NCBI RefSeq assembly: GCF_015773195.1
Contig: NZ_JADWYK010000007.1
Span: 186,001-250,000 of the forward strand
DNA length: 64,000 bases
Source: Hymenobacter guriensis
Lineage (GTDB): Bacteria; Bacteroidota; Bacteroidia; Cytophagales; Hymenobacteraceae
Reading direction: 5' to 3'
Shown: positions 42,501 through 51,200 of the stretch, in pieces
How positions within the stretch are numbered: position 1 is the first letter of the stretch
How the letters are laid out: each line of letters opens with the position of its first letter
The notes under the pieces: model-generated
Databases searched by the model: none
What the model saw: only the letters and a program-made list of their open reading frames with translations
What the model was told of the DNA's origin: nothing
Position numbers and translations under genes: made by a program

Positions 42501-42964
42501 TCGAGGCCCGTGAACTGGGCAGCGCGCTGCTCCAGGCTGGCCGCAATCAGGGCGTTTTCGCGGGCTTGGCCCTGGAGCTGAAGGGCGTTCAGGAGCTTGT
42601 CTTGTACCTGCGGAAACAGCTCGCCCACGCGCTGGGCAGCCTGTTCGTCGGAGAGCAGGCGGCGGAGGTTGGTAAGGGCGGCCAGCGGCTGCCAGATCCA
42701 GCGCACAAACGCGTACACGCCCAGCCCCAGAAACCCAAACAGCAGCCCACCCCGCACCCAAGTAGGCAGGTACAGAAAGTACTCCAGCAGGTTGAGGACA
42801 ACGAACAGCGTGAGCAACAGGCCACCAGCCACGAGGCCGCCGCGCACGAGCAAACTCAGGTAAAACTTGCGCTTAAAGGCTTCCAGCTGCGTGAGCACCT
42901 GTGCCAGCGCCGAGGAGCGGGCAGCGGGTGCCGTCGTCAGCCGGGGAGTGTCTTCCACCAGCAT
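39542..42964 (-). CDS. DUF4175 membrane protein with giant Gln-rich coiled coil
   Basis: 1140 residues from the ATG at 42964 (MLVEDTPRLTT). Two N-terminal membrane helices (near residues 40-60 and 70-90) are followed by a third (near 170), a beta-rich extracytoplasmic part, then from about residue 510 roughly 500 residues of Gln/Lys/Glu-rich coiled coil (many QQQ and KEKAQEL runs), and a Gly/Lys-rich patch (GGGKPGRKKKKKG). DUF4175 proteins are found across Bacteroidota and Proteobacteria with unknown role. It is the largest such low-complexity gene here. Confidence 0.9.
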   Translation of the reverse strand: MLVEDTPRLTTAPAARSSALAQVLTQLEAFKRKFYLSLLVRGGLVAGGLLLTLFVVLNLLEYFLYLPTWVRGGLLFGFLGLGVYAFVRWIWQPLAALTNLRRLLSDEQAAQRVGELFPQVQDKLLNALQLQGQARENALIAASLEQRAAQFTGLEFAQGINIPAQTRPLWKYVAVPAAVAVAVLLIYPSLFMQGTGRILNYRQKYAPPAPFRFVVENKSLRAFKGEDFRLQVAVEGEALPNDITIQYDGHERHLTKEAGNKYSFEFRQLRRDVDFQLAAAGFSSDSYALTVRERPDLRDFALHITYPAYTGKAAETIRNTGNATVPEGSTLRWEFSTDATDALELQFRAPDETVAAQASGSQFQATRRILRTQAYAVRLRNAASLNRDPIEYQLTAIPDQVPDITLEAFSDTVSRQYLALGGTVRDDYGLSRLQLHYRVLGAKARPNAAYQTRAIGLQHGAAQVYAYQWDLRSLRLQPGDRLEYFLQVWDNDGVHGPKSARTRAVEFRLPSKREQQAQLNAQASSVQSQLSKSQEQSKKLERELAKAEDKLKTKRDLNFQDRKQLQDMLEQKQQFDEQMQDVRRMFEQFTQQQDQLDPKSQELKEKAQELQKLMDSLLDPETKKLYDQLQKLLEQKQDQNQLEMQQLMQKLENKENTLQKELERALEMFKQLQFEQKQEATLKQLEQLAKEEQQLAEKTEQNDKQNPDNKASNQEQKAKNEQFKQEQQEKQQQFDQIQQNLKDLQKMDEQLDNQNGADEMKDQQQEVDEQMQQSQEQLSKNQNQKASQNQKQAAQKMQQMAQKMQQQMSEEEQNEQQENIDDLRDILENLLKLSFDQEGLMKDFRQVDQQDPRFVQLGQQQRKLKDDARVVQDSLYALAKRVFQLQSFVTREVSEMNGRMDESLTQLQQRNVGRATASQQQAMTSMNNLALMLNSALQQMQEQQRESQSQQQGGGKPGRKKKKKGSQAGEGQLGKMQQQLNQQIQQLQQSGKSGRALSEELAKLAAQQQMMREALKELEKMQQGGKQGKGEQGGGGLGDVKKMMEQTETELVNKRLTEQTVMRQQQILTRLLEAEKSARERDQDTQREAKAAENRPPVFPPAFNRYRQQKNQSTEALRSVPPSFTPYYQREVSEYFQKMK

Positions 42965-43097
42965 AAAAGAGGGCAATAAAAGGAAAAGCAGTGCAGAGGG
43001 GTCGGGCAGCAAGCTGCCGAACGGCACCGCCCCGTTAAATTTACGTCAGAACCCGCAGATGCGCTGCAAAGATTCCCCAACAACTCTGGGGCAAAGC

Positions 43098-43874
43098 TTA
43101 ACTGGCGGCGGATAGCTGCACGTAGGCCGGGCAATGGTCTGAATGCACCACATCGGCCAAAAGACCCGCCCCCGCCACGCGTGGTTGCAACGTATTGTCT
43201 ACCAGCAGGTGATCGAGGCGCCAGCCCACGTTGCGGGCCCGGGCGCCGGCCCGGTACGTCCACCAGGAGTAGTGCCCGGGGGCGTCGCCGTGGATGTGGC
43301 GGAAGGAGTCGGTGAAGCCATCGGCCAGGAAATCCTTAAACCACTGCCGTTCCTCGGGCGTGAAGCCGGGGGAGTTTTGGTTGGCTTTGGGATTGTGCAG
43401 GTCCAGCTCCCGCTGGCAGCAGTTGAAGTCACCGGCTATAACTAGGGGTGGAGTGCCCGCCGCTTGCAGCTCCCGCACGTAGCGCCGGAAAAAGTGCAGC
43501 CACTCCACTTTGAAAGCCTGCCGCTCGGGGCTGCTGGTGCCGGAGGGCATGTACACGTTCAGCACCGAAAAGTCGTCGAAATCCAGGCGCAGCACGCGGC
43601 CTTCCAGGTCATAGCAGTCGGTGCCGCAGCCTACCTCCACGTGGCGCGGAAGCTGGCGCGTGAGGGTGGCAACACCGCTGTAGCCGGGTTTCTGAGCCGG
43701 GTGCTGGTACACGTGGTAGCCCAGCGCCTCCAGCCCGCTCACATCCAGTGGCTCGCGCCCGGCCTTTATCTCCTGCAGGCACAGCACGTCGGGCACCTCC
43801 GCCTGCAGCCAGTCCAGCAGGCCTTTGCTCAGCGCCGACCGCAGCCCGTTGACGTTATAGCTGATGATTTTCAA
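43098..43874 (-). CDS. xth: Exodeoxyribonuclease III / AP endonuclease
   Basis: Base-excision repair nuclease that incises DNA 5' to abasic sites and trims 3' ends. 258 residues, family length. Key residues are evident: ISYNVNGLRSA (Asn), LCLQEIKA (Glu), VIAGDFNCC (Asp/Asn), the GWRLDHLLV block and HSDHCPAYV at the end (catalytic Asp-His). It is monocistronic; its promoter region overlaps the GGTTGTCTTG inverted repeat upstream. Confidence 0.95.
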   Translation of the reverse strand: MKIISYNVNGLRSALSKGLLDWLQAEVPDVLCLQEIKAGREPLDVSGLEALGYHVYQHPAQKPGYSGVATLTRQLPRHVEVGCGTDCYDLEGRVLRLDFDDFSVLNVYMPSGTSSPERQAFKVEWLHFFRRYVRELQAAGTPPLVIAGDFNCCQRELDLHNPKANQNSPGFTPEERQWFKDFLADGFTDSFRHIHGDAPGHYSWWTYRAGARARNVGWRLDHLLVDNTLQPRVAGAGLLADVVHSDHCPAYVQLSAAS

Positions 43875-43891
43875 CTGGTTGGGTTATTAAA

Positions 43892-43956
43892 TGGTTGTCT
43901 TGTTGAGTGGCTGGCTGGTCAATTGATGAATAAATGAGCCATTCAACAAGACAACC
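43892..43956. repeat. Inverted GGTTGTCTTGTTGA repeat
   Basis: tggttgtcttgttgagtggct (43892-43912) pairs with agccattcaacaagacaacca (43936-43956), with one mismatch in 21. Close kin to 25994-26026. It lies upstream of xth and just after the stop of the next gene, so it may also terminate that gene's transcript. Confidence 0.7.
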
Positions 43957-43966
43957 AGCCAGCCCT

Positions 43967-44332
43967 TTACCCATTCAGCCGGTCCATTTCCTGGAAATAC
44001 TCCAGCATGTGCCATTTGAGCATGCGCTCCTGCTCCTTGAGGGTGGAGAAGGGCACGGGCTTGAGCAGACGGAAGTGGGGCCAGCCGTCTTCGTCCACGC
44101 TTTCCAGCTCGTAGTAGCCGGAGAGGCTGAACAGGCGGCAGGTGGCAATGTGCATCAGATCCTGCTTCTGCTCCTTGGTGAAGGGGCCGCCGCCCTGGCC
44201 CAGCTCCTGCACGCCAATAAGCAGCAGCAGCGCGTTCAGGTCGGGCTTTTTGCCGAACCGCTCGCGCAGGTCGTTCATCAACTCCCACCAGCGCTGCTCA
44301 AACTGAGCTTCGGTTTCCTCGGGGTTCAGCAT
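43967..44332 (-). CDS. Conserved hypothetical, helical
   Basis: 121 residues, helical, with a Trp-rich start (QFEQRWWELMNDLRERFGKKP) and a HIATCRLFSLSGYYELESVDEDGWPHF segment. I know of similar conserved genes in Bacteroidota but no function. Starts 4 bases after the CMD-family stop, so co-translated. Confidence 0.75.
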   Translation of the reverse strand: MLNPEETEAQFEQRWWELMNDLRERFGKKPDLNALLLLIGVQELGQGGGPFTKEQKQDLMHIATCRLFSLSGYYELESVDEDGWPHFRLLKPVPFSTLKEQERMLKWHMLEYFQEMDRLNG

Positions 44333-44335
44333 GGC

Positions 44336-44716
44336 TTATGCGGTGTGCTCGGCGTGGGGCGGTGCCGGCGCGGCCGATTCCTCCTTGAGGGCTTCCCAAT
44401 ACTCCACAGCCCGGCGGAAGTGCGGAATCACGATGCTGCCGCCGATGAGGTTGGCAATGGCAAATACCTCGTAAATCTCCGTGTCGTTAATGCCTTCCTC
44501 GTGGCACTTGCCGAGGTGGTACTTGATGCAGTCGTCGCAGCGCAGCACCATGGAGCAGGCCAGGCCCAGCATTTCCTTGGTGCGCACGTCGAGGGCGCCT
44601 TCCTGGTAGGTGTTGGTGTCGAGGTTGAAGAAACGCTTGATGACCTTGTTATCCGCCGCCATGATTTTTTCATTCATGCGCTGGCGGTAGTCGTTGAACT
44701 CAGAAACGAGGGACAT
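44336..44716 (-). CDS. Carboxymuconolactone decarboxylase/AhpD-like protein
   Basis: 126 residues with the CMD helical core and a CxxC plus His (RCDDCIKYHLGKC) arrangement like that of AhpD, a peroxiredoxin partner. The substrate is not readable; redox or detoxifying activity is the usual role of CxxC-CMD proteins. Precedes the hypothetical by three bases. Confidence 0.9.
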   Translation of the reverse strand: MSLVSEFNDYRQRMNEKIMAADNKVIKRFFNLDTNTYQEGALDVRTKEMLGLACSMVLRCDDCIKYHLGKCHEEGINDTEIYEVFAIANLIGGSIVIPHFRRAVEYWEALKEESAAPAPPHAEHTA

Positions 44717-44890
44717 ATAGGGAAAGGAAAAACGAAAGGAAAACAGGCCCGGTGGCCCGCGAGAGTAGAAACCTAAAATTAGGCAGAAGTTTTGGCCAAC
44801 AGGTGGTTTTGGGCGGGGCTGGGGTAGCGGGAGTTTCTTTTCGGCGGCTTATTGTCTATCTTCCAGCTACTACCCTATCCACTACCCGCT

Positions 44891-45598
44891 ATGCCGCTGC
44901 CCGCCCTGCTCACCGATTTTGTGTCGTTGCTGTTTCCGCAACTGTGCCTGGGCTGCTCCGATCTGCTGGCCCGGGGCGAAGACCATATCTGCACCAGCTG
45001 CCGGGCCCAGCTACCCTTCACCGATTACCACTTGTTGCCCGAGACGGAAAACCCACTGGCCCGGCGCTTCTGGGGCAAGGTACCGGTGCAGCATGCCTTG
45101 AGCTACCTACGCTTTCTGCGCCGGGGCCGCGTGCAGCACCTGCTGCACCAGCTCAAATACCGCAACCAACCCGAAATAGGCCGGGTGCTGGGTTGCTGGT
45201 ACGGTGCCGAGCTGGCTCGGAATGGTCTGCTCGCCCACGATGTGGACCTGATTGCGCCGGTGCCGCTACATCCGCGCAAGCTGGCCAAACGAGGCTACAA
45301 CCAGACCGATTCCTTTGCCCAGGGCCTGGCCGACAGCCTGCAGGTGCCGTGGCAGGCGGAGGCCTTGCGGCGCCTAGAGCACACGGTTTCTCAAACCCGC
45401 AAAAACCGCGTGCAGCGCTGGGAAAACGTAGCCGAGGTATTCGCGGTAGCTAAACCGGCAGAGGTGGCTGGCAAGCATGTGCTGGTAGTAGACGATGTGC
45501 TGACCACCGGAGCTACCCTCGAAGCCTGTACGCTAGTGCTGTTGGCTGCCGGAGCCCGCGCCGTCAGTATAGCTACCATTGCCTGCGCCGACCGGTAA
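44891..45598 (+). CDS. ComF-family phosphoribosyltransferase-like protein
   Basis: 235 residues from the ATG at 44891. A zinc-binding Cys4 segment (FPQLCLGCSDLLARGEDHICTSC) precedes a PRTase-fold domain with VLVVDDVLTTGAT, the PRPP-binding loop, and SQTRKNRVQRWENV. In naturally competent bacteria ComF assists DNA uptake and may help coordinate DnaA/PriA processes; the role in Bacteroidota is not established. The A/T-rich tract at 44817-44890 may hold its promoter. Flanked downstream by an intergenic repeat and bidirectional terminator. Confidence 0.92.
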   Translation: MPLPALLTDFVSLLFPQLCLGCSDLLARGEDHICTSCRAQLPFTDYHLLPETENPLARRFWGKVPVQHALSYLRFLRRGRVQHLLHQLKYRNQPEIGRVLGCWYGAELARNGLLAHDVDLIAPVPLHPRKLAKRGYNQTDSFAQGLADSLQVPWQAEALRRLEHTVSQTRKNRVQRWENVAEVFAVAKPAEVAGKHVLVVDDVLTTGATLEACTLVLLAAGARAVSIATIACADR

Positions 45599-45760
45599 AC
45601 CACGGATTCTCACGAATTTATCGGATTCCACGGATTTTGTAGCTGGCGCAGTCCTCAACCAAAACCACATATAAAAACAAGAAGGCCTCGTGAAAACGAG
45701 GCCTTCTTGTTTAGCTTTAATCGTCCACAAAATCCGCGAAATCCGCGCGAATCCGTGGTT
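45598..45760. repeat. AATCCGTGG-type intergenic repeat pair
   Basis: aaccacggattctcac... (45598-45640) is an imperfect inverted copy of acaaaatccgcg...ccgtggtt (45727-45760). The two arms flank the terminator at 45675-45712. The unit AATCCG(C/T)G(A/G) repeats tandemly within the arms. Confidence 0.7.
45675..45712. terminator. Bidirectional terminator, 16-bp perfect stem
   Basis: aaacaagaaggcctcg / cgaggccttcttgttt with loop tgaaaa. It lies between the convergent ComF and gldJ genes and shares its aacaagaaggcc core with the terminator at 11068-11112. Confidence 0.85.
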
Positions 45761-47025
45761 TATTTGTTCGAGCCGGCGTTGATCATGGCACAGCGGAAGC
45801 CGATGGCAGCCGTAGCTGAGTCTTCAGCCATGAAGCGGCGCGTACCGGGCGACAACCAGTAAGCTACATCTTTCCAGGAACCGCCTTTGAACACGCGTAC
45901 GTGGTCATCGATAAGCGACTGGTACCCCTTCTTGTCGTAACCTTCAGCTTTGTCGAGGAAGCCGTTACGACGGAAGGGGTTCAGGTCTTCCTCGTCCTGG
46001 AACGACAGCGGGCGGTAGATGTCCTGCACCCACTCGTTCACGTTGCCCGACATATTGTACAGGCCGTAGTCGTTTGGTGGGTAGGCGTACACGTACTCGG
46101 TAATCATGGCGCCGTCGTTCAGGCTGCCGGCAATACCGGCGTAGTCACCGCGGCCACGCTTGAAGTTAGCCAGGAACTGGCCCATCTTCTTGCCGTAGGG
46201 GTTACGCACCTGGCGACCATCCCATGGATAGATGCGCTTGTTTTCCTGGTTTTCGTTGCCGGTTTCCTGCGTGCCGATAAGGGCCTGAGCAGCGTACTCC
46301 CACTCTGCCTCGGTGGGCAGACGGTAGTTAGGCAGCGTGTTGCCGTTTTCGATGGCAATTTTTGACTTGCCGGTACCTTCAGCACCACCTGCTGCGGCAT
46401 CAGCGGTAGCGTCGGCGCTTTTCTTCTTGCCGAAGAGGCCGCCGCCTTTCTTTTTGCCGCCATCTTCAATATCACCTTCGCCAGCCAGCTTCTCATTCAC
46501 CTTGGCAGTACGCCAGGTGCAATAGTCGTTGGCCTGCAGCCAGCTCACACCCACCACGGGGAAGTAGCGGAAACCGGGGTAGCGCAGGTAGTAGTCCACA
46601 TACGGGTCGTTGAACGACAGCTCACGCGCCCACACCGTGGTATCTGGCAAGGCCGACTGATAGAACTCTTCGGCGGAGTCTTTGCGGACAAAATGCAAAT
46701 ACTCCAGCCAGTGGATGTTGGCCACCTCAGCTTCGTCCATATAGAACGAAGCAATGGTAACCGTGCGCTCCACGTTGTCGCGCGTCATGGCTACATCTTC
46801 CTCAGCCGAGCCCAGCACTGTGCGGCCGCCTTCGATGAAAACGAGACCGGGGCCTTCGGGAATGCCTTGATAATCAGCAACCTTCATGCCCTGCTCAGTG
46901 TTGTATTCCAGCCCCGTAGTGGAGCTGTACTTGCCGGGCTTGGTGCTGGTAGGAGGACCTTTTTTGCAGGCTCCCAGCGCCAGGGACCCCAAGGCAGCGT
47001 AGCAGAGGTATTTAGCGAGGTTCAT
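45760..47025 (-). CDS. gldJ: Gliding motility/T9SS lipoprotein GldJ
   Basis: 421 residues. Lipobox LALGAC (Cys20), then the GldJ-typical region SSTTGLEYN and GPGLVFIEGG, a SUMF1/formylglycine-enzyme fold (FYMDEAEVANIHWLEYL, YPGFRYFPVVGVSWLQANDYCTWR, TEAEWEYAAQALIG, NMSGNVNEWVQDIYRP, GGSWKDVAYWLSP) without the catalytic Cys pair. GldJ stabilises the gliding/T9SS apparatus and is required with GldK. An insertion of about 50 Gly/Ala/Lys-rich residues (KKKGGGLFGKKKSADATADAAAGG) splits the fold. porP lies upstream in the same direction. Confidence 0.9.
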   Translation of the reverse strand: MNLAKYLCYAALGSLALGACKKGPPTSTKPGKYSSTTGLEYNTEQGMKVADYQGIPEGPGLVFIEGGRTVLGSAEEDVAMTRDNVERTVTIASFYMDEAEVANIHWLEYLHFVRKDSAEEFYQSALPDTTVWARELSFNDPYVDYYLRYPGFRYFPVVGVSWLQANDYCTWRTAKVNEKLAGEGDIEDGGKKKGGGLFGKKKSADATADAAAGGAEGTGKSKIAIENGNTLPNYRLPTEAEWEYAAQALIGTQETGNENQENKRIYPWDGRQVRNPYGKKMGQFLANFKRGRGDYAGIAGSLNDGAMITEYVYAYPPNDYGLYNMSGNVNEWVQDIYRPLSFQDEEDLNPFRRNGFLDKAEGYDKKGYQSLIDDHVRVFKGGSWKDVAYWLSPGTRRFMAEDSATAAIGFRCAMINAGSNK

Positions 47026-47093
47026 ACGTTAGACGAAATTACCTGAGAAGAAAAGAGTTAGTGAAGGCAATTTGAGTGCAATAATACAAAAAC

Positions 47094-48131
47094 TCAAAAG
47101 TACGGGCAAGGAACTGACCGGTAATTTTTCCGGCTAATTCGGCGGCGGGCCGCAGCCAGCACATCCACCTGTTCCAGAGTCAGTACAATTTCGTGGGCGC
47201 CGCCCGCGCCCAGGTTACGGTGCCCGAGCTCCGCGTCGTAGCTGTAGCCCACGCGAAAACCGGGCATCTGTATCCCCACGATAGTCGTGAGCACCGAAGC
47301 AGGTTGCGGTGCGCCGGGCAGCGGAATGCCCCGGTACAGCAACCCCACGGTAAGCGGGGTGAAGGTGCCGTAAAGCCCGGCTTCGGCCCGCTGGCTGCCG
47401 CCCTGGCGGGTGTAGGCAAGCGTAGGCGAGAGGCTGGCTTCGCGGTAGTGCTGTTTAACGGTTGTTTCTGAAAAAAAGTGCTTTACCCCGGCGGTAAATG
47501 TAAAGCGCGTGGGCAACGGCCCCGCAGCCTGCACCCCCAGGTCGGGGCGGTTAAGGTGGTAGGTACTAAGCCCCAGCCAGGCTTGCCGGGTGTACAGCAG
47601 CCCGCCGAGGCCGATGCTCAGGTAATGCACCGGGTCGAAGGGAATGGCCTCGGCGGTGGGGCTGGTGTTCAGGCCTTCGTCGGAAAGCTGGTCGCCAAAC
47701 ACGAGGTTGCCATAGCTGATGCGCTGGTTGCCATACGTCACCTGGGCTCCGCCACTTAGGTACACATCGGCGGTAAGGCGGGCGTGGTAGGCGTAGAGGG
47801 CGGCCGCTTCCAGCCGGGTGTAGCCGATGGCGCCCAGCTGGTCGAGGTTGAGGACTCCCCCAACGGCGCTGCGCTGCTCATTGAAGCGGTAGTCGGCGCC
47901 GAGGTGGGAGCTTTGGAATGAGCCGGCCAGGGAAGGGAACTGGTCGCGGTAAGCCAGCGTAATGCCGTAGTCGTGCTGCAGGCCCGTAAAAGCCGGGTTC
48001 AGGTGCAGGCGGGTGGCGTAGGGCTGCGAAAAATACAGGTCCTGCGCCCCAGCCGATGCAACGCCTCCTACCCACAAGCTCATCGTACCCAGAAACAGGC
48101 GCAGGCGGGCGGTGGTTGGCATCGGCATCAT
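47094..48131 (-). CDS. PorP/SprF-family type IX secretion outer membrane protein
   Basis: 345 residues if begun at the ATG at 48131; alternatives are ATGs at 48149 and 48122. Signal peptide (LWVGGVASAGAQD), then the PorP/SprF pattern with FSQPYATRLHLNPAFTGLQHDYG and barrel strands. Family members attach to T9SS or gliding adhesins, often encoded next to their secreted partner. No large CTD protein is adjacent; GldJ is the neighbour downstream (68 bases), so it may serve the core apparatus here. Confidence 0.88.
   Translation of the reverse strand: MMPMPTTARLRLFLGTMSLWVGGVASAGAQDLYFSQPYATRLHLNPAFTGLQHDYGITLAYRDQFPSLAGSFQSSHLGADYRFNEQRSAVGGVLNLDQLGAIGYTRLEAAALYAYHARLTADVYLSGGAQVTYGNQRISYGNLVFGDQLSDEGLNTSPTAEAIPFDPVHYLSIGLGGLLYTRQAWLGLSTYHLNRPDLGVQAAGPLPTRFTFTAGVKHFFSETTVKQHYREASLSPTLAYTRQGGSQRAEAGLYGTFTPLTVGLLYRGIPLPGAPQPASVLTTIVGIQMPGFRVGYSYDAELGHRNLGAGGAHEIVLTLEQVDVLAAARRRISRKNYRSVPCPYF
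47095..47102 (-). promoter_or_regulatory. Candidate -7 element for gldJ
   Basis: TACTTTTG overlaps the end of porP and lies 70 bases before the gldJ ATG. It suggests gldJ can be transcribed independently of porP. Confidence 0.35.
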
Positions 48132-48293
48132 GGGCCCCTCTAACGGCATTACGGGCGGGTTTGGTGTGTGGGCCGGCGGCCGAAGGTTCGAAAATGGGGA
48201 AAATCCCGGCATCTTTACCGAAGTCAGCCGCCCCGCTTACGTACCACGGCGGGCGTCTGGTTCGTTTCGGTTTTCTTTTACTTCTCTACGGTT

Positions 48294-51200
48294 ATGCGGA
48301 AGTTTCTTCTGGGAGTTCTGATTTTTCTGGTCGTGCTAGTGGCCGCGGTGGCCCTGGCCCCGGTTCTGTTCAAAGACAAAATAAAGCAAGCCCTCGACAA
48401 GCAGCTGGCCCAGCGCGTGGCCGCGAAGGTGGAGTATAATCCCGACAACGTGAGCTTGAGCCTGTTGCGCTCCTTCCCTGACCTGTCGTTGGGTATCGAC
48501 GGGTTGCGCATTATCGGGCAGGATTCGTTTTCGCGCGATACGCTGGCCTTTCTGCCCTCCTTACGGGTGGGGCTGGACTTGATGAGCGTGGTGCGCGGCG
48601 ACGAAATCAAGATCAAAACCATCCAGCTCAACCAGCCCGACCTGAGCTTGCGGGTGCTAAAAAGCGGCCGCGCCAACTGGGATATTTTTCTATCCGACTC
48701 GGCCGCGGCCGCCAAGGGTCAGGATACCAGTCAGGTGCGGGTGGCTATTAAGGGCTGGGAAATCAATGGGGGCAAGCTGCGCTACGAGGACCTGACCATC
48801 CCGTTCGCCATGCAGCTGCGCGGCATCGACCACACGGGCTCCGGCGACTTCGAGCAGAACGTGTTCGACATGGTGAGCCAGACCACGGCCCAGAGCTTCT
48901 CGATGCAGTACGATGGCACCGAGTACGTGACCGACAAGAAGCTGGCCGGCGACGTGACCCTGGCCATGGACCTGGGCAAGATGCTGTTCACCTTCAAAGA
49001 CAACAAGGTGCAGTTGAACGACTTTCCCGCGACCTTCCAGGGCGCCATCGGCCTGCCCAACGCCACCGACATTACCTACGACCTCACCTTCAAAGCCCTC
49101 GAAACCGACTTCAAGAACATCCTGAGCTTGGTGCCGGGCGCCTACAACGAGCAGTTCAAGGACCTGAATGCCACTGGAAAAGTGGCGTTTGATGGCTACT
49201 TCAAGGGCGTGCAGAATGAGGTGAAGATGCCCGGCTACGGCGTGAACCTGCAGGTGAAGAATGGCACGTTCAAATACCCGCAGTTGCCCCAGGAAGCCCG
49301 CAACATCAACGTGGACATGCAGGTAGATAACCCTTCGGGCTTCACCAACAACGTGAAGGTGAACGTGAAGCAGTTTCACCTGGATCTAGGCAAAAACCCC
49401 ATCGACGGCAACGTGCTGATTGACGGGCTGGAGCCCATGAAAGTAGATGGGCGCGTGAAAGCCAACGTGGACCTGGCCGAGATGATGAAGGTGTACCCCG
49501 TGCAGGACTTACTGTTGCGCGGGTTGCTGGCCGTAGATGCCACCGCCAAGGGCACCTACTCCAAAACCCAGATGCCCGTGACCCAGGCTGCCCTGCGCCT
49601 CACCAACGGCTACGTGAAAAGCAAGCAGTTCCCGGCCCCCATCGAGAACCTGACCATGAACGGCACCGTGACCAATACCACCGGCCAGGTAAACGACACG
49701 CGCATCAACATTCCGCAGTTCCGGATGCTGCTGGACGGGGAGCCGCTGGAAGGCCGCGTAGCCGCTCAGAACCTCGACAAGCCGGTGTTTGATGCCGACG
49801 TGAAAGGCATCATCGATCTGACCAAAATCACCAAGATCTTCCCGCTGGAAGGCATGACGGTGACGGGCCGCCTGAACGGCAATGTGGCCGCCAAGGGCAA
49901 CATGGCCGACGTGGAAGCCGGCCGCTACCAGAACATTGTGGCCTCGGGCACGGTGAATGCCAAGAACGTAACCTACAAGAGCACCGACCTGCCCCAGGGC
50001 GTGAAAGTCACGCAGGCTACGGCTACATTCAACAACGCCAACATCGTACTCAAGGACATGCAGGGCTTCGTGGGTTCATCGGATATTGCGGCCTCGGGCA
50101 CCATCAACAACTATATGGGCTACCTGTTCACGCCCGGCCAGCCCCTGCGCGGCAACCTCACGGTAAATTCCAAGCGCTTTAACGTGAACGAGTGGATGGT
50201 TGACGAGGTGACGGCCAAGCCCACCGCCACGGCCAAAACCGCCGCGCCCGCCAAAGCCCAGGGCGTACTCCAGATTCCCAAGTTCTTCGACCTGACGTTG
50301 AACTCCAACGTGGGCGAAGTACAATACGACAACCTCAAGCTCCAGGACGTGAAAGGCACCGTGGTAGTGCGCGACGAGGCCGCCCGCATGGATGGCCTGA
50401 CCTTCAACACCCTGGGCGGGGCTTTTGCTACCAACGGCTCTTACAGCAGCAAGGACTTGCAACACCCCAAGTTCAACTTTGGGCTCAATATCAAGAACCT
50501 GAACTTCCAGAATGCTTTCCGGGCGTTTGAGTCGGTGAAGAAGTTTGTGCCGCTGGCCTCGCAGGTAGAGGGCATCTTCTCCACCAACTTCAACGTGAGC
50601 GGAGAAATGGGCCAGGACATGCTGCCCGTGTACAGCTCCCTCACCGGCAAAGGCGTGTTTGAGGTGGTGCGGGCCGCCGTGGGCAACTCCGGTGTGCTCA
50701 ACAAAGTTGGCAACCTCACCCAGCTGAATGAGCTGAAAAAGTTCGTGGTGGAAAACAAAGACGTGGCGGCCGAGATGCTGAATGGCAACTTCATCGTGAA
50801 GCCCTTCGATTTCACCGTGGGTCAGATTAAAACCACCGTGGGCGGCTCCAGCAACGTGAACGGCGGACTGGAATATGTAATGGCGCTGGACGTGCCTACC
50901 GGTAAAGTCGGCAATGCCCTCAACGCCAAGCTTACCCAGCTCACCGGCGTGCAGGACATCAAAGGCACGGAGCGCGTGACCATGGGCCTGAAAATCGGCG
51001 GCAGCCTCTCGAACCCCGATGTGAAGCTGACCACTGCCGGCGCCAAAACCCAGGCCAAGGACCTAGCGAAAAGCCTGGTGACGAGCGTGGTGCAAAGCAA
51101 GGTAGACGATGCCAAGCTCAAGCTGGCTTCCAAGGCTAAAGTAGCCCAGGACAGCCTGCAGAAAGAAGCCCTGCGCAAGCAGCAGGAACTGACTGATAAG

